From Amyelois transitella (taxonomy: Eukaryota > Arthropoda > Insecta > Lepidoptera > Pyralidae), in assembly GCF_032362555.1 (NCBI RefSeq), contig NC_083527.1, positions 868,001-932,000 on the forward strand: a stretch of 64,000 nt of DNA. The letters run 5' to 3'. The notes below the pieces were generated by a model. That model was not told where the DNA came from. It did not search any database and saw only the letters and a list, made by a program, of their open reading frames with translations. Positions 14,001 through 23,346 of the stretch are shown piece after piece; position 1 is the first letter of the stretch, and every line of letters begins with the position of its first letter. Position numbers and translations under genes: made by a program.

Positions 14001-15252
14001 ATGTATGTATGTATGTATCAATATTCATTTTTTGCATTTACATTCATTCGATGAAAATGCTGCAGTTTAGTTTGTTCCGCCGCTTCTTTTACACATGCGC
14101 TTTGGAAGCTTTAATTAGATTTAATAGTAGTAGTTTTAATTAGATTTAAGTGATGATGATGATGATGATGTGACGTCAATAAGTGAGGGGTAGACCGAGC
14201 CAACAGTCTTGAAAATACTGAAAAGCCACGTTCAGCTGTTTGGCTTAATGATATTATTGAGATTGAAGTAGTGACAGGTCGCTAGCCCATCGCCTAAAAG
14301 AAGAATCCCAAGTTTATAAGCCTATCCCTTTGTCGCCTTTTACGACATCCACGGGAACGAGATGGAGTGGTCCTATTCTTTTTTTTATTGTTGCCGGGAA
14401 ACACACGGCACTCGCTTTTGCAATTTGTTTTCCGGAATATAATATTTTATGTCCTAAGTCCTGAATAGTCTTATGATGTTCTGTGATAAGTAAGCTAGTA
14501 ATTTTTCGTACTCCATAGAGAAAATTTCATGGAGGGCGGGTCAGTTATTTAGCAGTGAAGATGTAACAAACAAACTTTCTTTCGTATTCTTATAAAAAAA
14601 ATTTATATTATGAAGTACACCAAATGGACATTGGGTATTTATCACACGGTCAGAGCCAAGGGCGAAAGTTAGTATGTAGGTACCTCATATTTATTCTACG
14701 CATAGGTATACAAATATGTCGTCTCACGATGTACATATGTCAGATATTTTAAACGAAACTATTAAGGTAACTGATTTGATCAAATTTCGAATGTAGGTAC
14801 TATATATCTATACTTATATTATAAATCTGAAGAGTTTGTTTGTTTGAACGCGCTAATCTCAGGAACAAATGGTTCGAATTAAAAAATTCTTTGCGTTGAA
14901 TAGACCATTTATCGAGGAAGGCTTTAGGCTATATAACATCACGCTGCAACTATAAGGAGCAAAGAAATAATGGAAAATGTGAAAAATAACGGGCATCCTT
15001 GAGGGCTTCAATGATGCCCAAAATAACTATTTCACGCGGACGAGGTCGTGGGCACAGCTAGTTATAATAACTATAATAATCTTAATGAAAACATAAGATA
15101 AAGTCTTTGTAAATTTAAAATCTTTTTTTTTATTACGTGACACAAAACGTGCGTGATTCAACATTTCTTCAGAAAATAATCGTACGAAAACAATATATTT
15201 AAAAATTGCTCTTACCTATAATAGAACCACACACTTGCATACGAATACCCAT
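5046..15252 (-). CDS. Sugar porter (MFS, facilitated trehalose transporter Tret1-like), copy A
   Basis: Nine coding exons on the minus strand: 15216-15252, 13369-13598, 11874-12194, 11046-11151, 9276-9344, 8556-8668, 6753-6857, 5966-6148, 5046-5294. They sum to 1413 nt, giving 470 aa and TAG, with every junction in phase. Family marks: DKVGRK at residues 73-78, RESPVYLM at 183-190, DLIGRR at 322-327 and PETKG at 444-448, with about 12 hydrophobic segments. The protein starts MGIRMQVCGSII. Family members carry sugars across the plasma membrane; the substrate here is inferred. The usual QQxSG in TM7 is replaced by VFQGIVVV. Introns hold an LTR element, Helitron, SINEs and LINE tails. It differs from copy B by a few residues (for example G versus N after SSIS). 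Confidence 0.9.
5343..5530 (-). mobile_element. LINE 3' tail, 5'-truncated
   Basis: It reads CATACATACATAAAATCACG from its tail end, then the reverse complement of the C-terminal coding part of the window's RTE-like LINE. The matching copy at about 24923-25083 in unit B shows that it was inserted before the duplication. Confidence 0.7.
6222..6480 (+). repeat. tRNA-derived SINE, second family
   Basis: The head GAGCGTTCGTGGTCGAATCG is followed by a B-box-like GGTTCAAATCC. The body has GGTGAGGGAAAACATCG and ends TCGTGTAAAAACCTGACTCA. The orthologous copy in unit B lies at about 25695-25957. Tail-only pieces of the same family recur near 1928, 12493, 31355, 34310, 49364, 52840 and 56478. Confidence 0.6.
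6549..6745 (-). mobile_element. Non-autonomous Helitron, unit A only
   Basis: On the minus strand it begins TCCTACTACTATTATAAAGG and ends GGCGGCCTCTAG, inserted between A and T with no target duplication, as expected for Helitrons. Unit B has an empty site (AATATAAAAATCATATAAAC), so the insertion followed the duplication or was lost in B. A related copy lies at about 46774-46999. Confidence 0.7.
6900..7881 (-). mobile_element. Short non-autonomous LTR retrotransposon (TRIM-like)
   Basis: Two 255-bp direct LTRs (6900-7154 and 7627-7881) differ at about four positions, begin TG and end CA, and flank only 472 bp. The 4-bp target duplication TAAT lies at 6896-6899 and 7882-7885; unit B shows the empty site AATGTAATAAACG. 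Read on the minus strand, the LTR carries a TATA-like CATAAATACAACC. The bases after the 5' LTR, TTGGTGACCCCGACGTGATT, fit a primer-binding site, and a G-rich purine tract (GGGGGGGAGTAC) precedes the 3' LTR. No polymerase is encoded, so it would need a helper element. It lies in the intron between exons 6 and 7 of sugar porter A. A related LTR piece lies at about 45540-45722. Confidence 0.85.
8163..8398 (-). repeat. SINE, TGCCGTGTGG family
   Basis: Minus-strand copy ending at CCACACGGCA near 8398 in the sugar porter A intron, with a second partial copy in opposite orientation at about 8460-8540 directly beside exon 6. Confidence 0.65.
8604..8849 (-). repeat. 123-bp tandem repeat over exon 6 acceptor, 2 units (gene A)
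   Basis: Two head-to-tail units of 123 bp. Each contains the 3' end of intron 5 (ending TATAAATTGCAG) plus about 64 nt of the start of exon 6. Only the unit joined to the rest of exon 6 (8556-8668) can make the transporter; the other supplies a decoy acceptor whose in-frame reading ends at TGA. Gene B has 11 units. Confidence 0.9.
8879..9163 (+). repeat. Helitron-like repeat beside the 123-bp array
   Basis: It runs from GCCCGACGGGATCTTTTGGC to GTTTGCCGGGACAGCTA and has the internal CCGATTCTCATGAAATTTTG common in Helitron-like elements. The unit B copy at 28012-28293 ends CAGCTAGT, as a Helitron should. Confidence 0.5.
9518..9713 (-). repeat. SINE fragments around 9.2-9.7 kb
   Basis: Three partial copies of the TGCCGTGTGG SINE: end piece 9175-9248 (-), tail piece 9413-9503 (+) and 9518-9713 (-). 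All recur in unit B at about 28336-28415, 28575-28665 and 28690-28895, so they predate the duplication. A MITE follows at 9757-9848 (28948-29036 in B). Confidence 0.6.
11208..11449 (-). repeat. tRNA-derived SINE with TSD, unit A only
   Basis: The minus strand begins GGCCTCTGTGGCGCAGCGGT (A-box region) and has GGGTTCGAATCCCGG (B box); it ends in an AATAAATAAATA-type tail. It is flanked by TCTTATA at 11201-11207 and 11450-11456, while unit B has the single empty site ATCTTATACGTAAC. The acceptor arms do not pair well, so this is not a working tRNA gene. Confidence 0.8.
12787..13148 (-). repeat. tRNA-derived SINE with a nested LINE tail
   Basis: Same SINE family as 11208-11449, but shared with unit B (about 31647-31862) and thus older than the duplication. 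In unit A it is split by a 5'-truncated LINE tail (about 12875-12989) starting AACCGCCGAGCTTGTATGAA and ending in repeated TATG; the target bases ACTAGCTCAA appear on both sides. Confidence 0.75.
13183..13355 (+). repeat. SINE 3' part, TGCCGTGTGG family
   Basis: Ends CTACCCCGCAAGGGATATAG then TATGTATGTA just before the exon 2 donor of sugar porter A. The orthologue in unit B is at about 31895-32072. Confidence 0.65.
13633..14015 (+). mobile_element. 5'-truncated LINE copy close to an exon 2 acceptor
   Basis: It encodes only the last ~110 residues of the LINE protein (from LSDRIRNSVIREC to the stop) and ends in TATG repeats. The 12-bp target duplication TATCAATATTCA lies at 13621-13632 and 14016-14027; unit B has one copy of this site. 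It sits 34 nt upstream of the exon 2 acceptor of sugar porter A (transcribed on the minus strand). Confidence 0.85.
14190..14411 (-). repeat. SINE, TGCCGTGTGG family
   Basis: Near full-length minus-strand copy in intron 1 of sugar porter A. The orthologue in unit B is at about 32490-32719, so insertion predates the duplication. Confidence 0.7.
14808..15063 (+). mobile_element. Lep1-like Helitron
   Basis: It begins TCTATACTTATATTATAAAT with AGAGTTTGTTTGTTTGAACG and ends GGCACAGCTAG before T. A shortened version of its right half is present in unit B near 32850-32955. Confidence 0.65.
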
Positions 15253-15779
15253 TTTTAACTATATTTTAATTATAGTTATTTTTATGTTTTTTTTTCTTTT
15301 GATTTTTTTCTTCTTCATTTACTTAACACGGTCTTTACCTCCGTGTATCTCACAAAACTAAGAGATTTGTACACAAAGAAACTCTTTTAAGTAATAAGGC
15401 ATCATAAACATGAAGAGTTTTTATTGAGAGGATTAGGAATCGCGTGTGATTGAAAAATAACATACCTTTACAGTTTATAGCAGTTAACGAATATTCTAAA
15501 GTATATTCTATCTTTTATTGTAAGTTGCACCACCTTACTAGAAAATGCAAAAGTTTGTAAGGACTAATGAATGTATGTTTGTAATTCTGTAAAGCAAAAT
15601 CTAATAGACACGGATTTTGATGCAATTTATTACACTCGTAAAATATAGTTTAAGGAAATTTGAATTAGGAAGGGATTATTTAAAAGCCTAGCCTAGCCTA
15701 CATAAAGTCATACATAAACCAATTCCCCGTTAATAGGCAGACTACACAATACACTTAATTAACTAACTACTTTTATTAA

Positions 15780-18522
15780 GGCTGAAAGTTGGAATCACTC
15801 GGATCTTCGTTTTAGGTGTTTATGCACCGTGGGATGTGGGTTCGAGGGGTACAACATCAGCAAAAAGCGAAAACGAGGAGTTCTGGAATAGTGTAAGAGA
15901 AGTATTGAAAGTTACCAAGCCAAATGAGAAGATTATTATGTTAGGTGATTTTAATGGATGGGTGGGTGTAAAGCGTGATGGATATGAAAAGGTGCTTGGT
16001 GCGTTTGGTGACGAAAAGGTGAATGATAATGGAAGAAGTGTATTAGAAATTTGTCTAGAGTGGGATCTTTTTGTGTCGAACTCAATGTTTCAACATAAAG
16101 AGATCCACACCTATACAAGAGTGGAAGGTATTTTAAAAAGTATGATAGACTTTGTGATTGTAGATGAAAGATTGAAGAACAAAGTGCTGGATACCCGTGC
16201 ATATCGCGGTGCTGGCATTGACTCGGACCATTTACTGGTGATATCCCGGATAAGGGGTATCTTCAATCGCTGGCGGCACAGGGTAAGGGAGCAAACCAGC
16301 GCTTTGGAAAGAGTGAGAGTAGAAAATTTGCAAGATATGGATGTAGGTAAGAAGTATATTAATAAACTGAAGGATGAAATTGAAGATTTAGATGAGAGGA
16401 GCAATATTGAAGATGGATGGAAGGAATTTAAAGAAAGAATTGTGAAAGTAGCTGTTGAAGTGTGTGGTGTAAGTAGAAGAAGGAAAGGGAAAAATCACAA
16501 AAATGCGTGGATGAGTAAAGATGTGCAAGAACTTGTGCGATTAAAGAAGAAAGCATGGCTGGATTTGTTAGCAGCAAAAGCTAACTTAAGAATGCAAGAG
16601 GTTATAGATGAGGATGTGAATGAAGCACGTAAGGAATATAAAAAAATGAAAGATTTGGTTAAGAAAGCTGTGATTAGAAAGAAAGAAGAGTATAAAGAGG
16701 ATTTTGATAAAAGGCTATCAGAAGACTTTCAGTCAAATCTGAAAGTATTATGGAAATCCGTAAGGTCAGCCCGAGGAAAAACTATAACCAGAGAGCTGAC
16801 TAGGATCAGATGCCAGGATGGTAGCGTTGTGAAAGGAGAAGAATGTGTGCTAAAGATATGGAAGGACTATTTTGAGAGTTTATTTGAAAAAAAGGAAGAA
16901 AATAAGAAAGAGTTCTGCTATAGCGAAGAAAAAGAGAATGAGATGGAAGGCGAAATTGAAATGTTTGAAATTGTGGAAGCACTTAAGAGTATGAAAGCGG
17001 GTAAGGCTGCCGGGTATGATAGAGTGTCGGTCGAGATGCTTAAAGCAGGAAAAGGCGTCGTAGCTAGACAGTTGTACTGCCTTTTCAATTTGTGTTGGAG
17101 AAGCGGCCGAGTACCAAAAGATTGGTGTAAGGCTGTTATTGTGCCACTTTACAAAGGAAAAGGGTCACAACTGGACTGCAAAAATTATCGTGGTATAAGC
17201 CTGCTTAGCGTCGTCGGCAAATTGTATGCTAAGGTATTGATTAATAGAGTCAGGAATGAAACTGATGACAAAATATGGGATGCTCAAGCGGGATTTCGAA
17301 AGGGAATGGGATGTACTGATCAGGTCTTTTCTTTGCGGTGCATAGCCGAAAAGTTTTTGGCCAAGAGTCAAAAAGTCTATTGCACATTCGTGGATTTGGA
17401 AAAGGCCTATGACAGAGTTGAGAGGAATGAATTGTGGTCAGCACTTTCTATGCATGGGGTGAGCAGTCTCTTGATACGAGCACTGAAATCCTTATATGAG
17501 GATTCGAGTGCTTGTGTCAGGATAAACGGAGCGCACACTGAGTGGTTTAAAGGTGTTAGGCAGGGATGTGTTGCGTCACCGTGGCTGTTCAACCTATTTA
17601 TGGATAGTTGTTTGACAGATTTGAAAGAGTCTGAAAGTGGATTAAGGATGAATGAATTACTCGACAAATGTCTGCTCTATGCCGACGATCAGGTTATACT
17701 GGCGTCATCAGCGGAGGAGTTACAGGAGATGGTAAACTGTATGCATGAAGCTTTAAAAGAGAAAGGAATGAAAGTGAACGTAAGTAAAACTAAAACACTA
17801 GTTTTTGAAATGGAGAAAGAAATGACAACGTGTAATATTTTGATTGGAGGAGAAAAAGTTGAGCAAGTGAAAGAGTTTGTATATCTAGGATCAAAGTTTA
17901 CATCAGATGGCAAGTGTGATAGTGATATTGAAAGGAGAGTGAACGCGGGGAACATGGTGAATGGAGCTTTGCATGCCTTTATGAGCAGTCAGAAACTATC
18001 CAAAAAGGCTCGACTGGCTGTGCACAGGGGCGTGTTGGTCCCGACATTAATGTATGGGAGTGAAAGTTGGGTATGGCAAAAGAAGCACGAAAGCAGAATA
18101 AATGCAGTGGAAATGAGAGCGTTAAGGAGTATGTTGGAATTGAGTGACCGGATAAGGAACAGCGTGATAAGGGAATGTTGTGATGTGAAAGAAGATGTAG
18201 TTACAGGAATAGAAAAGGGTATGTTGAGATGGTTCGGTCATGTGGAGAGGATGAATGAAAACAGGTTGACTAAGCAGATATACAAGGAGAGTGTGGAGGG
18301 AAAGGTCGGGGTGGGAAGACCTAGACGAACATATCTTGATCAAATTAAGGACGTCCTGGTGAAGGGTCAGGTCAAAAGTGCCCGAAACCGCCGAGCTTGC
18401 ATGAAGAGAGTTATGAATGTGGATGAAGCAAAGGAAGTATGCAGGGATCGTGGCAAGTGGAAAGAGGTAGTCTCTGCCTACCCCTCCGGGAAAGAGGCGT
18501 GAGTTTATGTATGTATGTATGT
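15780..18522 (+). mobile_element. RTE-like LINE, long copy with TSD
   Basis: The insertion is flanked by the 11-bp duplication ACTTTTATTAA (15769-15779 and 18523-18533); unit B has the single empty site. The 3' end is a TATG microsatellite directly after the stop codon region. The 5' end is truncated inside the endonuclease domain, so it is probably unable to move by itself. Its absence from unit B and its open frame mean that it is young. Confidence 0.9.
15836..18502 (+). CDS. LINE ORF: endonuclease remnant plus reverse transcriptase
   Basis: The frame is open from the truncated 5' end (15782) to TGA at 18500-18502, about 906 codons; there is no ATG at the true start because the front is missing. 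The visible endonuclease part has MLGDFNGWVGV and DSDHLLVIS. The reverse transcriptase has YKGKGSQLDCKNYRGISLL, FVDLEKAYDRV, GVRQGCVASPWLFNLFMD and the catalytic YADDQVILAS. The tail has MLRWFGHVERMNENRLTKQI and ends SAYPSGKEA. Compared with the copy at 50459-52459 it lacks IEK before GVRQGC and is shortened at RSMLELSD (RSMMGVKLSD there). These in-frame losses may reduce activity. Clade assignment (RTE-like) is from motif memory. Confidence 0.85.
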   Translation: MGSRGTTSAKSENEEFWNSVREVLKVTKPNEKIIMLGDFNGWVGVKRDGYEKVLGAFGDEKVNDNGRSVLEICLEWDLFVSNSMFQHKEIHTYTRVEGILKSMIDFVIVDERLKNKVLDTRAYRGAGIDSDHLLVISRIRGIFNRWRHRVREQTSALERVRVENLQDMDVGKKYINKLKDEIEDLDERSNIEDGWKEFKERIVKVAVEVCGVSRRRKGKNHKNAWMSKDVQELVRLKKKAWLDLLAAKANLRMQEVIDEDVNEARKEYKKMKDLVKKAVIRKKEEYKEDFDKRLSEDFQSNLKVLWKSVRSARGKTITRELTRIRCQDGSVVKGEECVLKIWKDYFESLFEKKEENKKEFCYSEEKENEMEGEIEMFEIVEALKSMKAGKAAGYDRVSVEMLKAGKGVVARQLYCLFNLCWRSGRVPKDWCKAVIVPLYKGKGSQLDCKNYRGISLLSVVGKLYAKVLINRVRNETDDKIWDAQAGFRKGMGCTDQVFSLRCIAEKFLAKSQKVYCTFVDLEKAYDRVERNELWSALSMHGVSSLLIRALKSLYEDSSACVRINGAHTEWFKGVRQGCVASPWLFNLFMDSCLTDLKESESGLRMNELLDKCLLYADDQVILASSAEELQEMVNCMHEALKEKGMKVNVSKTKTLVFEMEKEMTTCNILIGGEKVEQVKEFVYLGSKFTSDGKCDSDIERRVNAGNMVNGALHAFMSSQKLSKKARLAVHRGVLVPTLMYGSESWVWQKKHESRINAVEMRALRSMLELSDRIRNSVIRECCDVKEDVVTGIEKGMLRWFGHVERMNENRLTKQIYKESVEGKVGVGRPRRTYLDQIKDVLVKGQVKSARNRRACMKRVMNVDEAKEVCRDRGKWKEVVSAYPSGKEA

Positions 18523-20816
18523 ACTTTTATTAAAAATGCTATTGATTGATTGAAATGTGGACTTCAGAGACTAGATCCCACAGCACAGATCACATCTCTA
18601 GTCGCATTAAAGAAAGAGATAAAGTGGTCCTATTCAAAAATGCCTTAAACCACACGGCAAGTGAAGTAGTTAAAAAGTCTTGCGTTGAAAAATAAAAAAG
18701 TTTTTCTGTTTATTGACAAGAAATTCACTAATTCACACGTTATGATGTAGTAATTTCGAAATATGTTGTTATCTTATCAACAAATCAGTGTAAATGATAT
18801 TATCTCATTAAGATTCTGATTAGCACCGGGGTTTATCCAAACTGTAGTGAATTCCTTATTATAACTACATTGTACATAAATATTTACTGTCTTATTTATA
18901 AATTACATACGTACATATGATCACGTCTTTATCCCTAGCGGGGTAGACACAGCCACCAGTCTTGAAAAGACTGATATGCCACGCTCAGCTGTTTGGCTTA
19001 GTGTTTGTTTAAACTATTCATGACTGACACTGGCCACTTAGAAAAAAAGAAAAACCAAAATAGAATGTTAAGTCAGATGTTGTATAAATAAGCATGTTCA
19101 AGCGTTCAGGCGGTCACGCGTATTAGAAACGAACGCTGGTTCGCTGTATTAAATGTTTCGCTGCAAATTGCACAATAACGACTATATCTCAAAACCTATT
19201 CGTCTGATTTATATACTGTAAATGGCAATTTTAGTCTACATGAAAAGCCGAAAGTAATAAACATATTTATTTGGATATGGATCAATACTGAATTAAAGAA
19301 AATTGGTTTCAAAATAACTTATGTTTATAATGAAAAAATAATCTTAAAAAATGAACATAAAAGTGGTTATTGTAAGTAAACCTTAAGAGATAGATATATG
19401 CTCTCGCTGACTTTTTTGTGGCAAAAAATGAGTACTTCATATCTTTAATACATTGTTTTACTATATCTTTGTTGGTTTGCGCAGCGTTCGCGTGGAAAGC
19501 TCGCAGGTGGCCGACTCATTCAACTTTCACCTGCATTGTTGACGTTTCCCGTAGGAAATCTGGGATAAAATGTAGCCTATAGCCTTCCTCGATAAATAGA
19601 CTATCTAACAGTGAAAGAATTATTCAAATCGGTTCAGTAGTTTCTGAGATTAGCGCGTTTAAACAAACAAACAAACAAAACAAACTCTCCAGCTTTATAA
19701 TATTAGTATAGATTGTCTTATTTATAAAATTACCTCAACGTGGCTACCAACATACTTACCTACCATCAAGCATCAATACCATAATACTTACCGAATTACC
19801 TCGAATCTCTCTCTCTCCAAAGTTTAAATTCGTCATTATCCTATAGTATCATAAAAGTTATTTGGTAACATATACTTAAATCGGAAGACTATGTAAGTAT
19901 ATAAAATTATTCAGATATTTATCCCCATTTCGTTGTATATCATTACGAGACGCCTGTTGCTTTTATTTAGCAATGTTGTAATCATATAAAATTGCAGGGG
20001 CGTCTTAAGCGCTTAGCATGAAATTATCAACCAATAACAACATACATACCATCACACTTATTCCCGACAAGGTAGGCAGAAACAACTTCTTTCCACTTGC
20101 GACGATCCCTGCATCAATCTTTTCGTACAGTTTAGGGTACTCTTGACCGGACATTTCAAGATGTCCCTGATTTGATAAAGGTACGTCTGCTTTTCCTAGT
20201 TAGGCCTGCCTTCAACGTTCAAATTTACAATTTCCGTTGTATATTTACCATATCTACTTTTCTATTCAACTGCTTTCATTCACCCTCTCCACATAACTAA
20301 ACATTTAAAAGCTTAATTTATATAAAACTAGCGACCCGCTCCGGCTTCGCACAGTTAGCATTTATGTATACATATAAACCTCCCTTTTGAATCACTTTAT
20401 CTATTAAACTGCATCAAAATCTGTAGTTGTTGTAGTTCTAAAGATCTAAGCATACATACATAGGGGCGGACGCGGGAAGCGTCTTTGTTTATAATAGGTA
20501 GTGATTTGTCACAAAGAAAGACTAGACTTTTAGGAATAACAAAAGTTTCTACTATTTCTGGAAATTCCCACAGAACCAAAGCCATGGTCAAAAGCGTAGT
20601 CTAAGTTTTTCTCCCCGTTAAATATGCACTTTAAATCAATTAGCATAATGTTTATTTCGCAATGCATTGAGTTGGAGTATTGTATATCTGGTGATGCGTA
20701 ACTTAATATGCTTGAAGGAAATTGATGCAATGACCATAGTGATGGGACATCTCGTAAAATATTCTTTTTGTTATATAACTAAGAATTAATTTCACCACGC
20801 TCTTTTATGCAATTGG

Positions 20817-21040
20817 TGCCGTGTGGTTCCCGGCACCAATAGAAAAAAAGAATAGATCTATTATCTACTAAGGGATAGGCTAATAAAGTTGGGATTCTTC
20901 TTTTAGGCGACGGGCTTGCAACCTGTTACTTTAAATCAATTCTATCAGTAAGCCAAACAGCTGATTGACAAACAGACAGACTGTTGGCTCTGCCTACCCC
21001 GCAAGGGATATAAACGTGACTATACGTATGTATGTATGTA
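20817..21040 (+). repeat. SINE, TGCCGTGTGG family, full length
   Basis: Plus-strand copy from GTGCCGTGTGGTTCCCGGCA to GCAAGGGATATAAACGTGAC and TATGTATGTATGTA. The near-identical orthologue in unit B is at about 35743-35966. Confidence 0.75.
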
Positions 21041-21461
21041 CGCTCTTTTAGATAGTTGAACAGGCTGTTCGTTGGTCGTTTAAGTGAGTGAGTGTTCTAT
21101 CGGGAGATAACTTTTCTATCAATGCGTTATACTTAATCTCTAATGGATACGTTAATTTATTTTAAAGAGCCATTAAGTGTTGCCTCTCTAATGTAGAATG
21201 TAACTAAGGCAGTTATCAAAAAATAATAAACAAACCTGTAAATATTTCCTTTGCAAATTGTTACAACATTTTTAGAGGTTTGGCTCCAAAAAAAGAATAG
21301 ATAACACATATGCCTTATAAAGTTTCCTGAATGGATTCCCAGAGCGTCACCATTTTGGTTTAACTTATGTCCCATTATTTGTATTATAACGTTACCAGTC
21401 ACGACTAATTCCATCACTAGGTGAGTCCACATTTTCATTCATAAAACAAGCTATCGAGGTC

Positions 21462-21541
21462 AGTCGCCGGCACCTCGTCGCTTCACTACGACGTCACTTG
21501 TTTTATCGTTGTTTTGTTTTGTTTTTGTTTCTGATAACAAG
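21462..21541 (+). promoter_or_regulatory. Candidate Fatp 5' UTR exon and start site, copy A
   Basis: An arthropod-type initiator TCAGT (21460-21464) has a DPE-like CGACG 28-32 nt downstream and a palindromic-like ACGACGTCAC. The exon would end at AACAAG|GTATGT (21541) and join the acceptor CCACATTTCAG before 22064, 29 nt upstream of the Fatp ATG. The same layout is at 36388-36467 in unit B. This is inference from motifs; no transcript data. Confidence 0.35.
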
Positions 21542-22092
21542 GTATGTTTCCACTTAAATAACTAAAAATTGTTTATTTTTGTAATATGCAGTGTTGTTTA
21601 GTTATTTTTTAAGGCCAGAAAGAAATTGTAATTTAACTAACAAGTGGCCATTTGTGTTATAGTAACTACAGTGCGATTTAAACATGTTTTGGAATAAATT
21701 TTGATTGGTCACTTACTTACCTAGTTATATTTTGTTTCCTATTGCTTTTAAATACATATTTTTATATTTGTCAGTGGTATATTACTTCATTATGATTGTA
21801 TTAAGTGGATTTTGCCGGAGGCGTTGCTTCCGTAAGATTTTTAGAAATACTTAATGTAAATGTTAACCGTGGCATAAGAATAGAGAACAAATAATATACC
21901 TATATGTTTGTTACCTTTTCACGCAAAAACTATCGAACAAAGTTTGTTTAATTTTTATAAGTAAGAAAGCATTTGTATCACCTACAAACATTACTACATT
22001 CACCGGTTCAGTCAAAAGCTTCTGACAAGTCCGCAACATATAAAAGACGTTTCCACATTTCAGTTGCACCAAATAATGCCAACATAACTAGG

Positions 22093-22307
22093 ATGGCAGA
22101 AAAACAAGGAGTTCGTTTTGAAGAAGCCGAGAAGAGGAAGACTTTGATATTAGGTGCCTTGGCATGTATATTTGGAGTGCTGATATGGTTGACCAGGAGT
22201 TCAGCCTTCGCAGTAGGTAGTCTAGCCCTGGTAGCGACGTACCTGATGACAGGGGATAGATACCAGTGGATTTTTATCTGGTTGAAGACTTACAAAAGGG
22301 ATTGGCT
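22093..22307 (+). CDS. Fatp first coding exon, distal duplicate (exon 1A)
   Basis: ATG at 22093 opens 71 codons plus two bases and ends TTGGCT|GTAAGTACC, the same donor and phase as exon 1B (37028-37242). It encodes [18 protein letters not shown], two hydrophobic segments and [18 protein letters not shown], the membrane-anchoring N-terminus of the fatty acid transport protein. The encoded residues appear identical to those of exon 1B. No exon 2 follows within unit A; the nearest compatible acceptor is Fatp exon 2 at 40932, past the whole of unit B. It is either a distal alternative first exon or a stranded relic. The acceptor-like CCACATTTCAG at 22053-22063 suggests an upstream UTR exon. Confidence 0.8.
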
Positions 22308-23227
22308 GTAAGTACCTAGTCATAATTCATGCTAATCAGACTTCAATACAAATTTTGTAAATGTGAGATTTGTACATGTTAGTTACTCTTCATAAAACAT
22401 GTGTTTTACATTTACATTAATGTGGGGTAACCGTATTGGGGTTTGGTTCAAATATATTGAAAACAGTCACAATGAAAAAAAAATACTTACTATCACAAAT
22501 GGAAGATTTTTAAAATTTTAATTAGGTACCTACCTATATTTTATTGGTAAAAACAGCCAAGCGTTGAATTTCTCGATAGAAAATTTCAAGATGTGTGCAA
22601 AAAACGGTAATAATTTTTGGACGCCTACCTTTGCCCGTGGCCGAAATAAGATAAAAAATGCAGATGTGTAATATCGAGCATTTTTTTAAAGATAGACTTT
22701 GAATTATTACTATCTTTGATGTTAGTGGACGTTACGCAATTTGGTAGAGCCCAAACAATTTTACTCCATTATTATTAATTTAAATAGGGATATGTTAACA
22801 TAAATATCACGCCTCTTTTCCGGACGGTAAGGCAAAAACCAAATCCTTTTTTTACGACGACTTTAACTTCGTTTAATTTTTTATGAATTTTGAGTGTAGT
22901 AATGATGTTTAATGTTTGAAATGCCTTGTCAAGGTTTATAAATACATGCCGCTTTGGTCCTCTTATCACTATATCATGAGCATCAATATAGGTACATAAA
23001 CAACCTTACAGCTACACTCCGAACAAAATGCTTATTTACAAACGGACTTTGTACCTCCTTCGGACACAATGGAGTATGGTATGCTCCTGTTGTGACACCC
23101 GCTGACCTTTCGGTTATGATAAACTCGTTTGCGTTTATGTGATCCTAGTCATCATCCTCTTGTCGTTAGTCTCAGCTGCGTGCTCTGGAGAGCCCAGGGT
23201 TCGCGTGTGACCACGATCCAGCCCCTA

Positions 23228-23346
23228 TAGCATGGCACGCGCGACGCCGTCTTTATCGCGCGAAAAACTGTTTCGCTTTTTATTGTGCCGTGAAACGGGA
23301 CAGCGATATTTTGCGCGATAAAAACGGCGTCGCGCTTTCCATGCTA
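23228..23346. mobile_element. Hairpin MITE, best-preserved copy in unit A
   Basis: Left TAGCATGGCACGCGCGACGC and TCTTTATCGCGCGAAAAACT are mirrored by TTTTGCGCGATAAAAACGGC and GTCGCGCTTTCCATGCTA, so nearly the whole element folds back on itself. The orthologue is at about 38166-38296. Confidence 0.7.

Larger units (their letters stand above)
15253..21461. other. Region between sugar porter A and the Fatp first-exon promoter
   Basis: No host gene is supported. Contents: AT-rich sequence 15253-15768; the LINE at 15780-18522; a degraded SINE piece at about 18558-18660; a SINE tail at 18905-19015 (-); a Helitron-like element on the minus strand at about 19545-19712; a very old LINE tail on the minus strand at about 20042-20300; and a SINE at 20817-21040. 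The section from about 19.7 kb on is nearly identical to unit B from about 34.6 kb. Confidence 0.6.

Noticed and set aside
20397-20730. Two overlapping minus-strand frames of 64-66 codons repeated at 35323-35656
   Set aside because: Conserved only as part of the recent duplication; composition looks non-coding.
21157-21438. 93-codon minus-strand frame present in both units, next to the Fatp promoter
   Set aside because: The whole surrounding region is nearly identical between units, so its survival is not evidence of coding. No domain or splice context was seen.
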